Below are positions 34,924 through 43,797 of a stretch of 64,000 bases of DNA, one piece after another. Positions within the stretch are counted from its first letter, which is position 1, and the number at the start of each line of letters is the position of its first letter. The position numbers were made by a program, and so were the translations under genes. The notes under the pieces are model-generated. The model worked only from the letters and a program-made list of their open reading frames with translations, did not search any database and was not told the origin of the DNA. Source of the DNA: Paenibacillus sp. JJ-100 (GTDB lineage Bacteria; Bacillota; Bacilli; Paenibacillales; Paenibacillaceae); assembly GCF_948329825.1 (NCBI RefSeq), contig NZ_CAOJCM010000006.1, forward strand, positions 62,001-126,000, written 5' to 3'.

Positions 34924-35043
34924 CAGGCTTAAATCGTAGGATCATGGAATTCATATCAAGCCAGTTCTTTGGAGAGGGTGACAATCACTTCCCAGCTGGC
35001 TAACTTGATCAAACATGTAACGGTTTAAGCCTGATTTTCTGTC
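34924..35043. repeat. 120-bp imperfect palindrome between copZ and copA
   Basis: CAGGCTTAAA (34924-34933) pairs with TTTAAGCCTG (35034-35043). Inside it, CATG/CATG, ATCAAG/CTTGAT, CCAG/CTGG and GTGA/TCAC pair in nested order, so the whole element can fold into one long hairpin. It could be a small mobile-like repeat, a structured RNA or an attenuator; it lies just before the copA operator. Confidence 0.55.
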
Positions 35044-35049
35044 TTGCAT

Positions 35050-35066
35050 ATACCCCCATAGGGTAT
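35050..35066. promoter_or_regulatory. CsoR operator upstream of copA
   Basis: ATACCCCCATAGGGTAT matches the operator before csoR except at the centre of one arm, 28 bases before ATG 35094. copA should therefore have its own CsoR-controlled promoter. Confidence 0.82.
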
Positions 35067-35093
35067 TATACACTTCTGAAAGGAGCTGATTTG

Positions 35094-37661
35094 ATGACTA
35101 CCAACGCATCTGAAAACGTAGAACCTGCACCCACGCCTGAACCGATGGATAACTCCGGTTTGAAGACAACGCTGCACATCACGGGCATGACTTGTGCGGC
35201 ATGTTCTACGCGGGTAGAGAAAGGATTGTCCCGCATGGAAGGTGTACATGAGGCTAATGTGAATCTTGCCACCGAGCAGGCAACCATCTCGTATGATCCG
35301 AAAACGACCAGCGTGAACGCATTACGGGAGAAAGTTGCCGCGCTTGGCTACGATACCGTGACCGAATCTGTCGATCTGGATATTACGGGTATGACCTGTG
35401 CGGCCTGCTCTGCACGAATTGAGAAAGGGTTGTCGCGCCTGCCGGGTGTCACTCAAGCTAACGTTAATCTGGCGCTGGAGACAGGACATATTGAATATGC
35501 CGCAGGTACAATCAAGCCGTCGGATATTACAGCCAAGATCAAACAGCTCGGCTATGGCGCCGAGTTGCAATTAACACAGGAGGAATCCAGTTCTGTTCGG
35601 GAAAAGGAGCTGCAGCGTAAGAAATGGAAGTGGATGATCTCCGCACTTCTATCGATTCCGCTATTGTGGGCAATGGTTAGCCATTTCTCCTTTACTTCGG
35701 GCATTTACGTACCGGAGTTGTTTCTAAATCCGTGGTTCCAGCTGTTACTCGCAACGCCGGTACAATTTGTTATAGGATGGCAGTTCTATGTGGGGGCGTA
35801 TAAGGCGCTACGAAATGGCAGTGCAAACATGGACGTTCTTGTTGCTCTGGGAACCAGCGCAGCATTTTTCTATAGCTTATATCTGACGGTAACGAGCGGA
35901 GTTTGGCCTGCTGGTGGTATAGGTGAGGGTATGAATCATGGGACAATGGGAGCGGAAGTCACAACGGCTGCCGGAACTGCTGCTATGCCTATGGTGGAAC
36001 TGTATTATGAGACCAGTGCAATTCTGATTACATTGATTCTGCTTGGGAAATGGTTTGAGGCTGTGGCGAAGGGTCGCACTTCACAGGCGATTAAAAGTCT
36101 GATCGAACTGGCTCCGCGTGAAGCACGCGTCATTCGTGACGGGCAGGAAGTTCTGATTCCTGCTACCTATGTCGCAGTTGGTGATCTTGTTCTGGTGAAA
36201 CCCGGGGACAGCATCCCAGTGGATGGCATCGTTCAAGAGGGGCAATCCTCAGTGGATGAATCCATGCTGAGCGGTGAGAGCTTGCCTGTAGATAAAAAGC
36301 CAGGGGACCCTGTTACGGGTGCAACACTGAACAAGAATGGTGTTCTTCGCATTCAGGCGACACATGTGGGCTCGGACACGGCTTTGTCCCAGATTATTAA
36401 AGTCGTTGAGCAGGCTCAGGGTTCAAAAGCCCCTATTCAACGCATTGCAGATGTGATTTCGGGGATTTTCGTGCCGATTGTGGTGGGGATTGCCGTGCTG
36501 ACCTTCTTGATCTGGTACCTGTTTGTAAGCCCAGGTGAATTCGGTGGATCATTGGAAAAAGCCATTGCTGTTCTTGTGATTGCTTGTCCGTGTGCACTGG
36601 GGCTGGCAACGCCGACCTCTGTCATGGCTGGATCGGGCCGTGCGGCAGAATATGGCATTCTGTTTAAGGGCGGTGAACATCTAGAGTCTGCTCAGCAGAT
36701 TCAGACCGTTGTGCTGGACAAAACAGGAACAGTCACTCAAGGAAAACCTGTTCTAACCGATGTTGTGGCTGCACCCGGTTGGACAGAAACGGAGCTGCTC
36801 AAGCGTGTTGGTGCGGCGGAACAGAGCTCGGAGCATCCCTTAGCCGAGGCGATTGTACAAGGCATTCGAGAGAAAGGTCTGCTTCTGGAATCCGTAACAA
36901 CGTTTGAAAATATACCTGGTTATGGTGTACGTGCTACGGTATCTGGTGAGGAAATTCTGGTGGGGACACGCCGCTTGCTGGCAGATGCGAACGTAGAGGT
37001 ACCTGCGGAAAGCATACAACAGATGAACCAGTTGGAGGAGCAAGGACGTACGGCGATGCTGGTTGCTGCTCAAGGCCATTGGGCGGGTATTATTGCGGTG
37101 GCAGATACGATTAAAGATACGTCCCGGGAGGCTATCGGACGCCTTCAAGCTATGGGGATCGATGTCATTATGATTACCGGAGATAATGAACGGACAGCTC
37201 GTGCGGTGGCAGAGCAAGCCGGAATTCAGAACGTTTTGGCAGAGGTTCTCCCTGAGGGCAAAGCAGCGGAAGTGAAAAAATTACAAGAGAGCGGCCGTAA
37301 GGTAGCCATGGTTGGAGACGGCATCAACGATGCGCCTGCGCTGGCGACAGCCGATATCGGTATGGCGATTGGAACTGGAACAGACGTAGCGATGGAAGCG
37401 GCAGATATTACGTTAATGCGCGGTGACTTGAACAGCATTGCAGATGCCATTGAGATGAGCCGACGCACGATGGGAAATATTAAGCAGAATCTATTCTGGG
37501 CACTCGGCTACAACGTGATCGGCATACCGATTGCAGCTGCTGGTTTTCTGGCTCCTTGGCTGGCAGGAGCTGCAATGGCATTCAGTTCGGTCTCGGTTGT
37601 GCTGAACGCACTGCGTTTACAGCGGTTGAAGCTGACTCGAAGCAAACATCAAGAAGCTTAA
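35094..37661 (+). CDS. copA: Copper-exporting P1B-type ATPase CopA
   Basis: 855-residue copper efflux pump. Two N-terminal HMA domains carry GMTCAACS (residues ~27 and ~99). Eight helices follow, with the transport motif [11 protein letters not shown], phosphorylation motif [15 protein letters not shown] (HP motif), ITGDNERTA and [11 protein letters not shown]. An extended loop with two Met-rich stretches ([21 protein letters not shown]) sits between the first helices and may bind copper. ATG 35094 follows AAAGGAG. It has its own CsoR operator and acts with CopZ. Confidence 0.95.
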   Translation: MTTNASENVEPAPTPEPMDNSGLKTTLHITGMTCAACSTRVEKGLSRMEGVHEANVNLATEQATISYDPKTTSVNALREKVAALGYDTVTESVDLDITGMTCAACSARIEKGLSRLPGVTQANVNLALETGHIEYAAGTIKPSDITAKIKQLGYGAELQLTQEESSSVREKELQRKKWKWMISALLSIPLLWAMVSHFSFTSGIYVPELFLNPWFQLLLATPVQFVIGWQFYVGAYKALRNGSANMDVLVALGTSAAFFYSLYLTVTSGVWPAGGIGEGMNHGTMGAEVTTAAGTAAMPMVELYYETSAILITLILLGKWFEAVAKGRTSQAIKSLIELAPREARVIRDGQEVLIPATYVAVGDLVLVKPGDSIPVDGIVQEGQSSVDESMLSGESLPVDKKPGDPVTGATLNKNGVLRIQATHVGSDTALSQIIKVVEQAQGSKAPIQRIADVISGIFVPIVVGIAVLTFLIWYLFVSPGEFGGSLEKAIAVLVIACPCALGLATPTSVMAGSGRAAEYGILFKGGEHLESAQQIQTVVLDKTGTVTQGKPVLTDVVAAPGWTETELLKRVGAAEQSSEHPLAEAIVQGIREKGLLLESVTTFENIPGYGVRATVSGEEILVGTRRLLADANVEVPAESIQQMNQLEEQGRTAMLVAAQGHWAGIIAVADTIKDTSREAIGRLQAMGIDVIMITGDNERTARAVAEQAGIQNVLAEVLPEGKAAEVKKLQESGRKVAMVGDGINDAPALATADIGMAIGTGTDVAMEAADITLMRGDLNSIADAIEMSRRTMGNIKQNLFWALGYNVIGIPIAAAGFLAPWLAGAAMAFSSVSVVLNALRLQRLKLTRSKHQEA

Positions 37662-37709
37662 TAGAATAATGGTTTTATTATAGAATGACATAGCGATAGA
37701 TCATCATTG

Positions 37710-37746
37710 ATGCATGGTTGCTCTAGGGTGACCGTGCATTTTCTTA
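37710..37746 (+). terminator. Terminator of copA
   Basis: ATGCATGGT and ACCGTGCAT form a 9-bp stem with one mismatch, followed by TTTTCTT. Confidence 0.65.
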
Positions 37747-37841
37747 CTCTAGCATAATTGGAATTGCACCTCTTTCTTGAAAGTAAATCCAGCTTCATTC
37801 ATGAAAATTAGGCTAATTTTTCTGAGTTTCATGAAAATAAA

Positions 37842-37870
37842 TTGACAATATAGACATATGTCTTTAAAAT
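37842..37870 (+). promoter_or_regulatory. Promoter of the YhgE-like gene
   Basis: TTGACA (37842-37847) and TAAAAT (37865-37870) are separated by 17 bases, close to the housekeeping consensus. Confidence 0.7.
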
Positions 37871-37872
37871 TT

Positions 37873-37901
37873 AAACGATTGTTTGATTCAAACGAACGTT
37901 T
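37873..37901. promoter_or_regulatory. 29-bp palindromic operator candidate (TetR-type)
   Basis: AAACGATTGTTTG and CAAACGAACGTTT flank ATT; 11 of 13 arm positions pair. It lies directly downstream of the -10 box, a typical repressor position. The TetR-family regulator at 39264-39860 is the likely binder. Confidence 0.6.
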
Positions 37902-37943
37902 ATATCAAATTAGAACTATTTTGAGGATGGGGGACCAACGTAT

Positions 37944-39104
37944 ATGTTGCAAGCTTTACGAGCTCTATTTAAAAAACCACCAGTGATTATAGGTATTGTT
38001 ACCGCACTGATGTTCCAAGTGATCTTTAGCGTAATTTGGATGACTGCATATTCCGGGGTTAACGACCGGACGAATGAATTAACCGTAGCCATTGTGAATG
38101 AGGATGGTGAACTTTCCAAAAGTGTTGCTGATCGGTTGGCAGAGACATTACCCTTCCATACCGTGGCGAATCTGAGTACGGATGAGGCACTGGAGCAATT
38201 GAAGCATCATCAAGTACATATGGTGCTGAACATTCCGGCAGGATTTAATGTCTCCCTTCAAACGCCCGGCGCCACCGCAGAGGTCCAATACACCATTAAT
38301 GAAGCTAATCCGGTAACGATTAAGAGTATGATGCAAGGTGTATCACAGAGCGTGACCAACACGATCAACAAACAAGCTTCTGCTCTAGGCGTACAGACCG
38401 TTCTAACCGCTTCGGGTGCTCCTGCGGATCAGGCTGCTCAAGCCGCTGCGAGTCTGACCAACCGTGTAGAAGGCAAAACCATTTCTATTAATCCAGTCAA
38501 CGGTATGAACAATCAGATGGTGCCGATGATGATGGTGCTCGCATCCTATGTAGGTGCCATGATTATGGGCATGAATCTTCAAGTTGCTATGGGCATGTTA
38601 TCATCAATGTATTCTCGCCTGACATTATTCGGTGCACGGGTTGTCATTAATGTAACTTCTGCACTGGTTGTTTCCTTGCTGGGGTCTTCCCTGATTGTGG
38701 CGCTGGGTGGACAGATTGCACAAGGATTTGTTGCGTTCTGGTTGTTCCAGGCACTGTTCCTGTGTACGTTCATGTTTTTCTCCCAGTTCTTCTTGATCTG
38801 CTTTGGACCGGCAGGAAGTCTGTTCAACATCATCTCACTGTCACTGCAACTGGTATCGTCCGGTGCGATGGTGCCGCGTGAGTTGTTGAACAGCTTCTAC
38901 AGCGGAATTGGTCAATACTTGCCTGCAACCTATGCCGTTCAGGGAATTCTAAGCGTGCAGCTTGGAGGGCCTGGCGTACAATCAGCCGCAGGTTCCATCG
39001 TTATTGTACTTTTGATTGCTGTTGCGCTGTCCCTGGTTGTGACGTTCTTGAAAAAAGGGCGTAAACCCGGTGGTATGCCAAGCGCAGTTCCAGCAAACAG
39101 CTAA
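37944..39104 (+). CDS. YhgE/Pip-type (ABC-2-like, DUF3533) membrane protein
   Basis: 386-residue membrane protein. One N-terminal helix (~14-36) precedes an extracytoplasmic region of about 150 residues (ELTVAIVNEDGELSKSVADRLAE at its start), and about five helices occupy the C-terminal half, with SGAMVPRELLNSFYSGIGQYLPATYAV between the last ones. This is the YhgE/phage-infection-protein layout; close relatives are treated as export or drug-efflux components. A strong promoter with an overlapping TetR-type palindrome lies upstream, and the TetR gene follows. Confidence 0.8.
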   Translation: MLQALRALFKKPPVIIGIVTALMFQVIFSVIWMTAYSGVNDRTNELTVAIVNEDGELSKSVADRLAETLPFHTVANLSTDEALEQLKHHQVHMVLNIPAGFNVSLQTPGATAEVQYTINEANPVTIKSMMQGVSQSVTNTINKQASALGVQTVLTASGAPADQAAQAAASLTNRVEGKTISINPVNGMNNQMVPMMMVLASYVGAMIMGMNLQVAMGMLSSMYSRLTLFGARVVINVTSALVVSLLGSSLIVALGGQIAQGFVAFWLFQALFLCTFMFFSQFFLICFGPAGSLFNIISLSLQLVSSGAMVPRELLNSFYSGIGQYLPATYAVQGILSVQLGGPGVQSAAGSIVIVLLIAVALSLVVTFLKKGRKPGGMPSAVPANS

Positions 39105-39141
39105 TATACGCAGGTGTTATAAGATCTGCATCGTCGATACT

Positions 39142-39175
39142 CAAGCACCCCGGTGATTTTCATCGGGGTGCTTGG
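39142..39175. terminator. Strong hairpin without clear T run
   Basis: CAAGCACCCCGGTGA and CATCGGGGTGCTTG form a stem of 13-14 pairs between the YhgE-like gene and the TetR gene. A T run is missing on the + strand, so it may be a weak terminator or an mRNA-stabilising structure. Confidence 0.5.
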
Positions 39176-39263
39176 TGTAATATAATAGATGAGATGAAGA
39201 GAGTTTTGGTCGGGGTTAAGGGCTGAAGAAGCTGACATGAACGGATAAGAGGAGAGACCAGGA

Positions 39264-39860
39264 ATGACTGCACCGGAATTAGATATAAAAACGAGGATTT
39301 TGCTTGCAGCTAAAAAACTTTTTGCATTACAAGGGTACGACGGGACGAGTGTTCGTCAAATCTGTGATGAGGCAGGGGCTAATGTATCGCTGGTGTCTTA
39401 TCACTTCGGCGGCAAAGAAAAGGTGTTCGATGCGTTGTTTGAGCATTTTTTTCCCGATCATATCCTGAGTATGCTGGCTGCAGAATCCATGTCTCCGATT
39501 GAAGGTATCCGCCGAATTGTTGGTGAAGTCGTCAGATTTACGATGACAGATCGCGAGATGAGCGATATTGTGCAGTTAGAAATTACGCTGCGTACGCATC
39601 GCACTGCAACCGTGTTTCAGTATTTGGACCCAGTCTGGAATAAGGTGAGAGCGTATTTGCAGGAAGGAAAAGAGCAAGGACTGTTCCAGATTGAATCTTC
39701 ATCCTATGCGATGCTCCAGGTTATGGGAGTAGCGCTCGCACACAAGCGAGCCAAGCATTCGCGCTTTGGCTTTGATTATCAGGATATAATTACAGAGGAA
39801 CTAGCCGAACAGACCGTAGAGTTCGTACTTCGAGGATTGGGAGTGAATAGTCATGAATGA
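39264..39860 (+). CDS. TetR-family transcriptional regulator
   Basis: 198-residue repressor. The N-terminal helix-turn-helix is plain: AAKKLFALQGYDGTSVRQIC then NVSLVSYHFGGKEKVFDALF. The C-terminal ligand domain (~65-195) resembles YttP/CerR-type TetR proteins (HRTATVFQYLDPVW). ATG 39264 is preceded by a GAGGAGAG ribosome site. The gene overlaps the nitroreductase gene by 8 bases and follows a YhgE-like gene with a matching palindromic operator. Confidence 0.87.
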   Translation: MTAPELDIKTRILLAAKKLFALQGYDGTSVRQICDEAGANVSLVSYHFGGKEKVFDALFEHFFPDHILSMLAAESMSPIEGIRRIVGEVVRFTMTDREMSDIVQLEITLRTHRTATVFQYLDPVWNKVRAYLQEGKEQGLFQIESSSYAMLQVMGVALAHKRAKHSRFGFDYQDIITEELAEQTVEFVLRGLGVNSHE

Positions 39861-40596
39861 AACGATTGAACTGATGATGAAACACCGCTCTGTGCGAAAA
39901 TTCAAATCAGATCCAGTTAGTGAGGAGCAGCTTGCAGCGATTGTAGCAGCAGGACAGATGGCTTCCTCTTCAAGTAACGTACAGGCATATTCGGTTATCG
40001 CTGTAACGGATCAAGAGAAGAAATCCAAGCTGGCTGAACTTGCCGGGAATCAGGCTTATGTCAATGAATGTCCGGTCTTTCTTGTCTGGTGTGCTGATCT
40101 GTATCGACTGAATGATGCTGCGAAGCGTCATCTTCCGGATAAAGAATCATATGCGGACTCAACCGAGAACTTTATGGTCGCTACGATCGATGTTGCACTC
40201 GCTTCTCAGAATGCTGCGCTTGCAGCGGAATCACTTGGTTTTGGAATCGTGTATATTGGCGGAATTCGCAACCGTATTGAAGAAGTAGCTGAATTGCTCC
40301 AATTGCCGGATGGCGCGTATCCGGTATTCGGGATGTGCATCGGGGTTGCAGATCAGGAGACGGGCATACGTCCACGTCTGCCGCTGAAGGCAGTATTACA
40401 TCATGATCATTATAAGTCAGCGCAGACTCTGGAGGGTGTTCAGGAGTATGATGTAACTTCAACGGAATACTTGAAGGAACGTACCAATGGTGAACGCACG
40501 ACCCCATGGTCTGAACTCATGGCGAAGCGTCTTACTGAGCCTGCACGTCTGCAAGTGAGAGAATTTTTGGAACGTAAGGGATTCTTGAAACGCTAA
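39853..40596 (+). CDS. NAD(P)H-dependent nitroreductase/flavin reductase, NfrA-type
   Basis: 247-residue flavoprotein of the oxygen-insensitive nitroreductase family. The FMN-contact start MKHRSVRKFKSDPVS, the SSSSNVQAYSVIAV segment, AAESLGFGIVYIGGIRN and MCIGVADQETGIRPRLPL are characteristic of NfrA/NfsA-like enzymes. It reduces nitroaromatics, quinones or flavin with NADPH. It is cotranscribed with the TetR regulator (8-base overlap), suggesting redox or toxic-compound response. Confidence 0.9.
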   Translation: MNETIELMMKHRSVRKFKSDPVSEEQLAAIVAAGQMASSSSNVQAYSVIAVTDQEKKSKLAELAGNQAYVNECPVFLVWCADLYRLNDAAKRHLPDKESYADSTENFMVATIDVALASQNAALAAESLGFGIVYIGGIRNRIEEVAELLQLPDGAYPVFGMCIGVADQETGIRPRLPLKAVLHHDHYKSAQTLEGVQEYDVTSTEYLKERTNGERTTPWSELMAKRLTEPARLQVREFLERKGFLKR

Positions 40597-40797
40597 CAAA
40601 TCGAACCATAGGTTTGCGTAAAGGGCCATGGGTACGCATGCGTCATCAATTTTCATACATTTCGTTAGTGAAGTATGATGAATATCAATGTGATCGATTA
40701 ATTGCTTTGAACTTTTGAGGGACTAGATTTCGACATACGCAACATCAACGTTGAATACTTGTATATAGGAGAATGAGAATTCATACAATAAGTAGAT

Positions 40798-40836
40798 AAA
40801 AAGCACAGCCATACAGGGAATGGCTGTGCTTTTTTC
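40798..40836. terminator. Bidirectional terminator
   Basis: AAAAAGCACAGCCAT and ATGGCTGTGCTTTTTT form a 15-bp stem across ACAGGGA with T runs on both strands. It ends the nitroreductase operon and the response-regulator transcript. Confidence 0.9.
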
Positions 40837-40838
40837 GG

Positions 40839-41012
40839 GAAATACGGAAACGAAACGATTTCCAACAAAGTTGGGGCAGCTACGTATTCGATTTTTTGCA
40901 GTGCTCCCGTCATGAGATAACTCCCCCAAATAGCTGTGCCTGTTAACGCCAGGCTTGCAACCATAATCAGCATTAATCTCCAACGAATCGTACACAGCCA
41001 CTGTGGTTGCAT
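40839..41012 (-). pseudogene. Remnant of a sensor histidine kinase (N-terminal stub)
   Basis: Directly after the response regulator, a ribosome site (AAGGAG) and ATG 41012 open a frame beginning MQPQWLCTIRWRLMLIMVAS, a basic segment and first transmembrane helix exactly as expected for the partner kinase. After about 58 residues the frame enters the terminator hairpin at 40798-40836; no sensor, dimerisation (H-box) or ATPase domain is encoded. The GTGA overlap with the regulator stop matches coupled translation of a former pair. The kinase has evidently been lost by deletion. Confidence 0.6.
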
Positions 41013-41017
41013 CCTAC

Positions 41018-41728
41018 TCACTCCTTACTTTTTAAATCGCTTTCGATTTTGTATCCAACCCCCCATACGGTTTTGATAATCCGTGGTTCGCGCGGGTTAG
41101 GTTCTATCTTTTCGCGGAGCTTACGGATATGAACCATGACGCTATTTTTTGACTCCATAAAGGGCTCGTTCCAGACCTCTTCATAGATGCGATCCATGCT
41201 CAGCACCGTCCCTCTATTGACCACCAGTAAGCGAAGGAGTGCAAACTGGCGGGGGGGCAATTTGATTTCCTGCTGATCGACCTTTACCGTATGAGACGCA
41301 AAATTAATAATGAGGTTTTCAATATGTATTTCATTCGCTTTAGCTGTGATGGCGTTGAACTGGTTCATCCTTCGAAGCTGCGACTTGATGCGTGCAATTA
41401 GCTCAAGTGGGTTGAACGGTTTGGTAACGTAGTCGTCGGCGCCGATACTTAGGGCTGTTATTTTATGGATATATTCGCCTTTAGCCGACAGCATGATGAT
41501 GGGGATCGGACTCGTTTCACGTATTTTCATACATGCTTGTAACCCGTCCATCCCAGGCATCATTAGATCAAGAACAATTAAATCGATATGTTGCGAATTC
41601 AGAATCTCCAGTGCCTCCACGCCATTCGACGCTTGCAGGAGCTTGTATCCTTCGTTATTGAAATAGATACTCATTAATTGAATGATTTCGGCTTCATCAT
41701 CCACCATCAAAATAGTACTTTCCGCCAT
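41018..41728 (-). CDS. OmpR-family response regulator, probably orphaned
   Basis: 236-residue regulator with receiver signatures ILMVDDEAEIIQ, phospho-acceptor Asp in LIVLDLMMPGMDG and YVTKPF. The C-terminal winged helix (VMVHIRKLREKIEPNP, IIKTVWGVGYKIE) is VanR/PhoB-like. The kinase gene expected after it is a short remnant, so phosphorylation must come from another kinase or the regulator may act unphosphorylated. It is divergent from the solute-binding protein gene at 41931, a possible target. Confidence 0.87.
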   Translation of the reverse strand: MAESTILMVDDEAEIIQLMSIYFNNEGYKLLQASNGVEALEILNSQHIDLIVLDLMMPGMDGLQACMKIRETSPIPIIMLSAKGEYIHKITALSIGADDYVTKPFNPLELIARIKSQLRRMNQFNAITAKANEIHIENLIINFASHTVKVDQQEIKLPPRQFALLRLLVVNRGTVLSMDRIYEEVWNEPFMESKNSVMVHIRKLREKIEPNPREPRIIKTVWGVGYKIESDLKSKE

Positions 41729-41930
41729 AGATCCTCCTTGATTCTGTATCTACCTTACGTTAGAAGGCAGAACGATAATTATAAGCAATATTTCTTATGC
41801 ATTAAGTAACGTCAGCATTAATTAAGGAAATGATAAGAAGTACGTTAGTTAGCTGATAAGCTTTCACCTCTATACTTAGTTCACACAAGCGAATAATCGT
41901 TTGAACAAAAATGGAGTGGAGGTTTTATTT

Positions 41931-43298
41931 TTGAAGCGCAACTTTTTACAGAAGGCCGTGCTTGTTAGTCTAAGTGTTATGTTGATCGGTATTTCAGCAG
42001 GCCTTAGCACAGGTAAACAAGTTTCTGCAGATTCGGCTAACGAGACTGATACGAAACGTACATTAAAAGTGTTGTACTGGAACGAAGACGATTTCAACAT
42101 GAAGTATGGAGATTTATTTAGTCAGAAGTACCCGAATACAAACATCGAAGTAGTTGGACCTGCGGGTATGGAAGCGATTGTGGATTACAATGGGGCTATC
42201 CAGAAGTATTCACCAGATCTGGTTATGCTGCCCCCATATCATTACAAACAATTGTCTACAGATAAAAAGCTGGTCGATTTAGAACCGTTAGTTAAGCGAG
42301 ATGAGTACGACATGACAACGCTATACCCTGGCTTGCTTGCTGAATTGAAGAAACAAGGCGGTGGCAAACTTTACGGGTTAAGCCCAAAAGTAGATTCGTA
42401 CGCTCTTTTGTATAATGCTGATTTATTTAAAAAGTACAATGTCAAAATACCAAGTGATGGAATGACATGGGGAGAAATATTGAATCTTGCTCAAAAATTC
42501 CCGACAAAAGGAGATAAGAACTCCCGGATTTGGGGCTTAAGCTCCTTTGGATCTAGCAATCTGGTCATGGATATCGCCAGAACAGAAGGGTTAACGTATA
42601 TGGATCCGAATACTCTAAAGGCTACTGCGAATACAACTGCTTGGAAAAATGCCTATCGTCTTGCGAGCGAAGCAACGAAATCCGGGGTGCTTGACGAAAG
42701 AGTCAGTCTGTCTGCCAAAAGTTACTTGGAAAGTAGCTCATTCATTATGGGACGATCAGCTATGCAAGTAGCTTCAATTAGTCAGCTACAGTCCTTACAA
42801 GCAGCAAAAAGTGGCGTGAAAAATTATAAACCTTTTACGCTTAGGATTGTTGCTGGCCCCGCAGCTAAGGATCGAGAGTCAACAGGAAATATCTTTATTA
42901 ATGATATATTCGCGATTCCAGCAGACGCATCTCATGTTGATGCCGCTTGGGAGTTCATTAAGTATTTCAATGGAGATGAATACGCTACCGAATACTATAA
43001 ACCCAAGAGCTCGAATAATAGTATCGGTGCTCCTCTATCTCGCATGATTAAGGAGTACTCCGGTTACAAGTTAGAATCGTTTTATAAATTAAAGCCTAAT
43101 CTCGATCCATCAATAACAAGTTATGCTATCATTAACAAGTCACCAAATTTTGAATTAAGATTCCATTCAATTCTACTTAAAGAACTGACACAGGTAATCA
43201 ACGGGAAGAAAACAATAGAGAAAGCAACTGCTGCTATTCAATCCAGCACTCAAACTATCACGGATAAACTTACAAAAGCCAAGACGGAAAAGAAATAG
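41931..43298 (+). CDS. Family 1 extracellular solute-binding protein without its transporter
   Basis: 455-residue SBP_bac_1 family protein. The signal peptide (LKRNFLQKAVLVSLSVML...VSA) looks like a signal peptidase I type without a lipobox Cys, unusual for Gram-positive binding proteins. The mature part has the family pattern TLKVLYWNEDDFN, YGLSPKVDSYALLYNADLFKKY, TWGEILNLAQKF and AWEFIKYFNGDEYA. No permease or ATPase gene is nearby. TTG 41931 follows GGAGG with nine bases between. It may be a sensor or use a remote permease; the substrate is unknown, sugar-like by family. Confidence 0.83.
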   Translation: MKRNFLQKAVLVSLSVMLIGISAGLSTGKQVSADSANETDTKRTLKVLYWNEDDFNMKYGDLFSQKYPNTNIEVVGPAGMEAIVDYNGAIQKYSPDLVMLPPYHYKQLSTDKKLVDLEPLVKRDEYDMTTLYPGLLAELKKQGGGKLYGLSPKVDSYALLYNADLFKKYNVKIPSDGMTWGEILNLAQKFPTKGDKNSRIWGLSSFGSSNLVMDIARTEGLTYMDPNTLKATANTTAWKNAYRLASEATKSGVLDERVSLSAKSYLESSSFIMGRSAMQVASISQLQSLQAAKSGVKNYKPFTLRIVAGPAAKDRESTGNIFINDIFAIPADASHVDAAWEFIKYFNGDEYATEYYKPKSSNNSIGAPLSRMIKEYSGYKLESFYKLKPNLDPSITSYAIINKSPNFELRFHSILLKELTQVINGKKTIEKATAAIQSSTQTITDKLTKAKTEKK

Positions 43299-43379
43299 TA
43301 TATGAACAATCACTTAAGAGCAGAAAAAGAATAGCTGCATGCAGGCTAAGCAGTTTTAATTGAAGGAAAACAACCTGCT

Positions 43380-43418
43380 ACGACCTCCCCCTATAAAAGG
43401 GGGGGCGTATTTTTTTGC
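43380..43418. terminator. Rho-independent hairpin
   Basis: ACGACCTCCCCC pairs with GGGGGGGCGT across TATAAAA and is followed by a T run. It separates the solute-binding protein gene from the convergent Yxd operon. Confidence 0.75.
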
Positions 43419-43419
43419 G

Positions 43420-43779
43420 TCAGGGTACATCCCGAAGCTGATTTAAAACGTACTCCGGAATTGCTTTCTCTTCTACGATAATCCATTCTTTTGTGTAGGC
43501 TCCCTTAGCAAGTACCCTCACATAGATATCCGGCTTCTGTTCATTGCTTGAAGAGAAAGTGACCTTCTTCTTTTCTCCTTCTTCAGTGTATCCTGTCAGA
43601 TTATATCTATAGCGAATCCATTCATTTTTACCTTCCTTCTTGGCTGGTTTATTGATTAATGCGTAAACATATTGTTCCTCATACAACGGGTTGAACTGAT
43701 CAAACTCCCGTTTGAATGTTATATACAGGGCCGAGCAAGTAATCAATGCAACCAGAATGAAAATCACGGTTTTTTTCAT
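43420..43779 (-). CDS. yxeA: YxeA-family (DUF1093) protein
   Basis: 119-residue exported protein with one N-terminal hydrophobic helix (TVIFILVALITCSALYI) and a short domain with RYRYNLTGYTEEGEKKKVTFSSS and VRVLAKGAYTKEWIIVEE. It is a distant paralogue of 6859-7212. It is the last gene of a set in the same order as B. subtilis yxdJ-yxdK-yxdL-yxdM-yxeA. Function is unknown; the family follows peptide-detoxification ABC transporters. Confidence 0.8.
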   Translation of the reverse strand: MKKTVIFILVALITCSALYITFKREFDQFNPLYEEQYVYALINKPAKKEGKNEWIRYRYNLTGYTEEGEKKKVTFSSSNEQKPDIYVRVLAKGAYTKEWIIVEEKAIPEYVLNQLRDVP

Positions 43780-43797
43780 GCTGAATTACCTCCATTG

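Noticed and set aside
34970-34992. GGAGAGGGTGAC in the copZ-copA gap as a possible T-box
   Set aside because: The T-box core and a following terminator are missing, and copper genes are not T-box targets.
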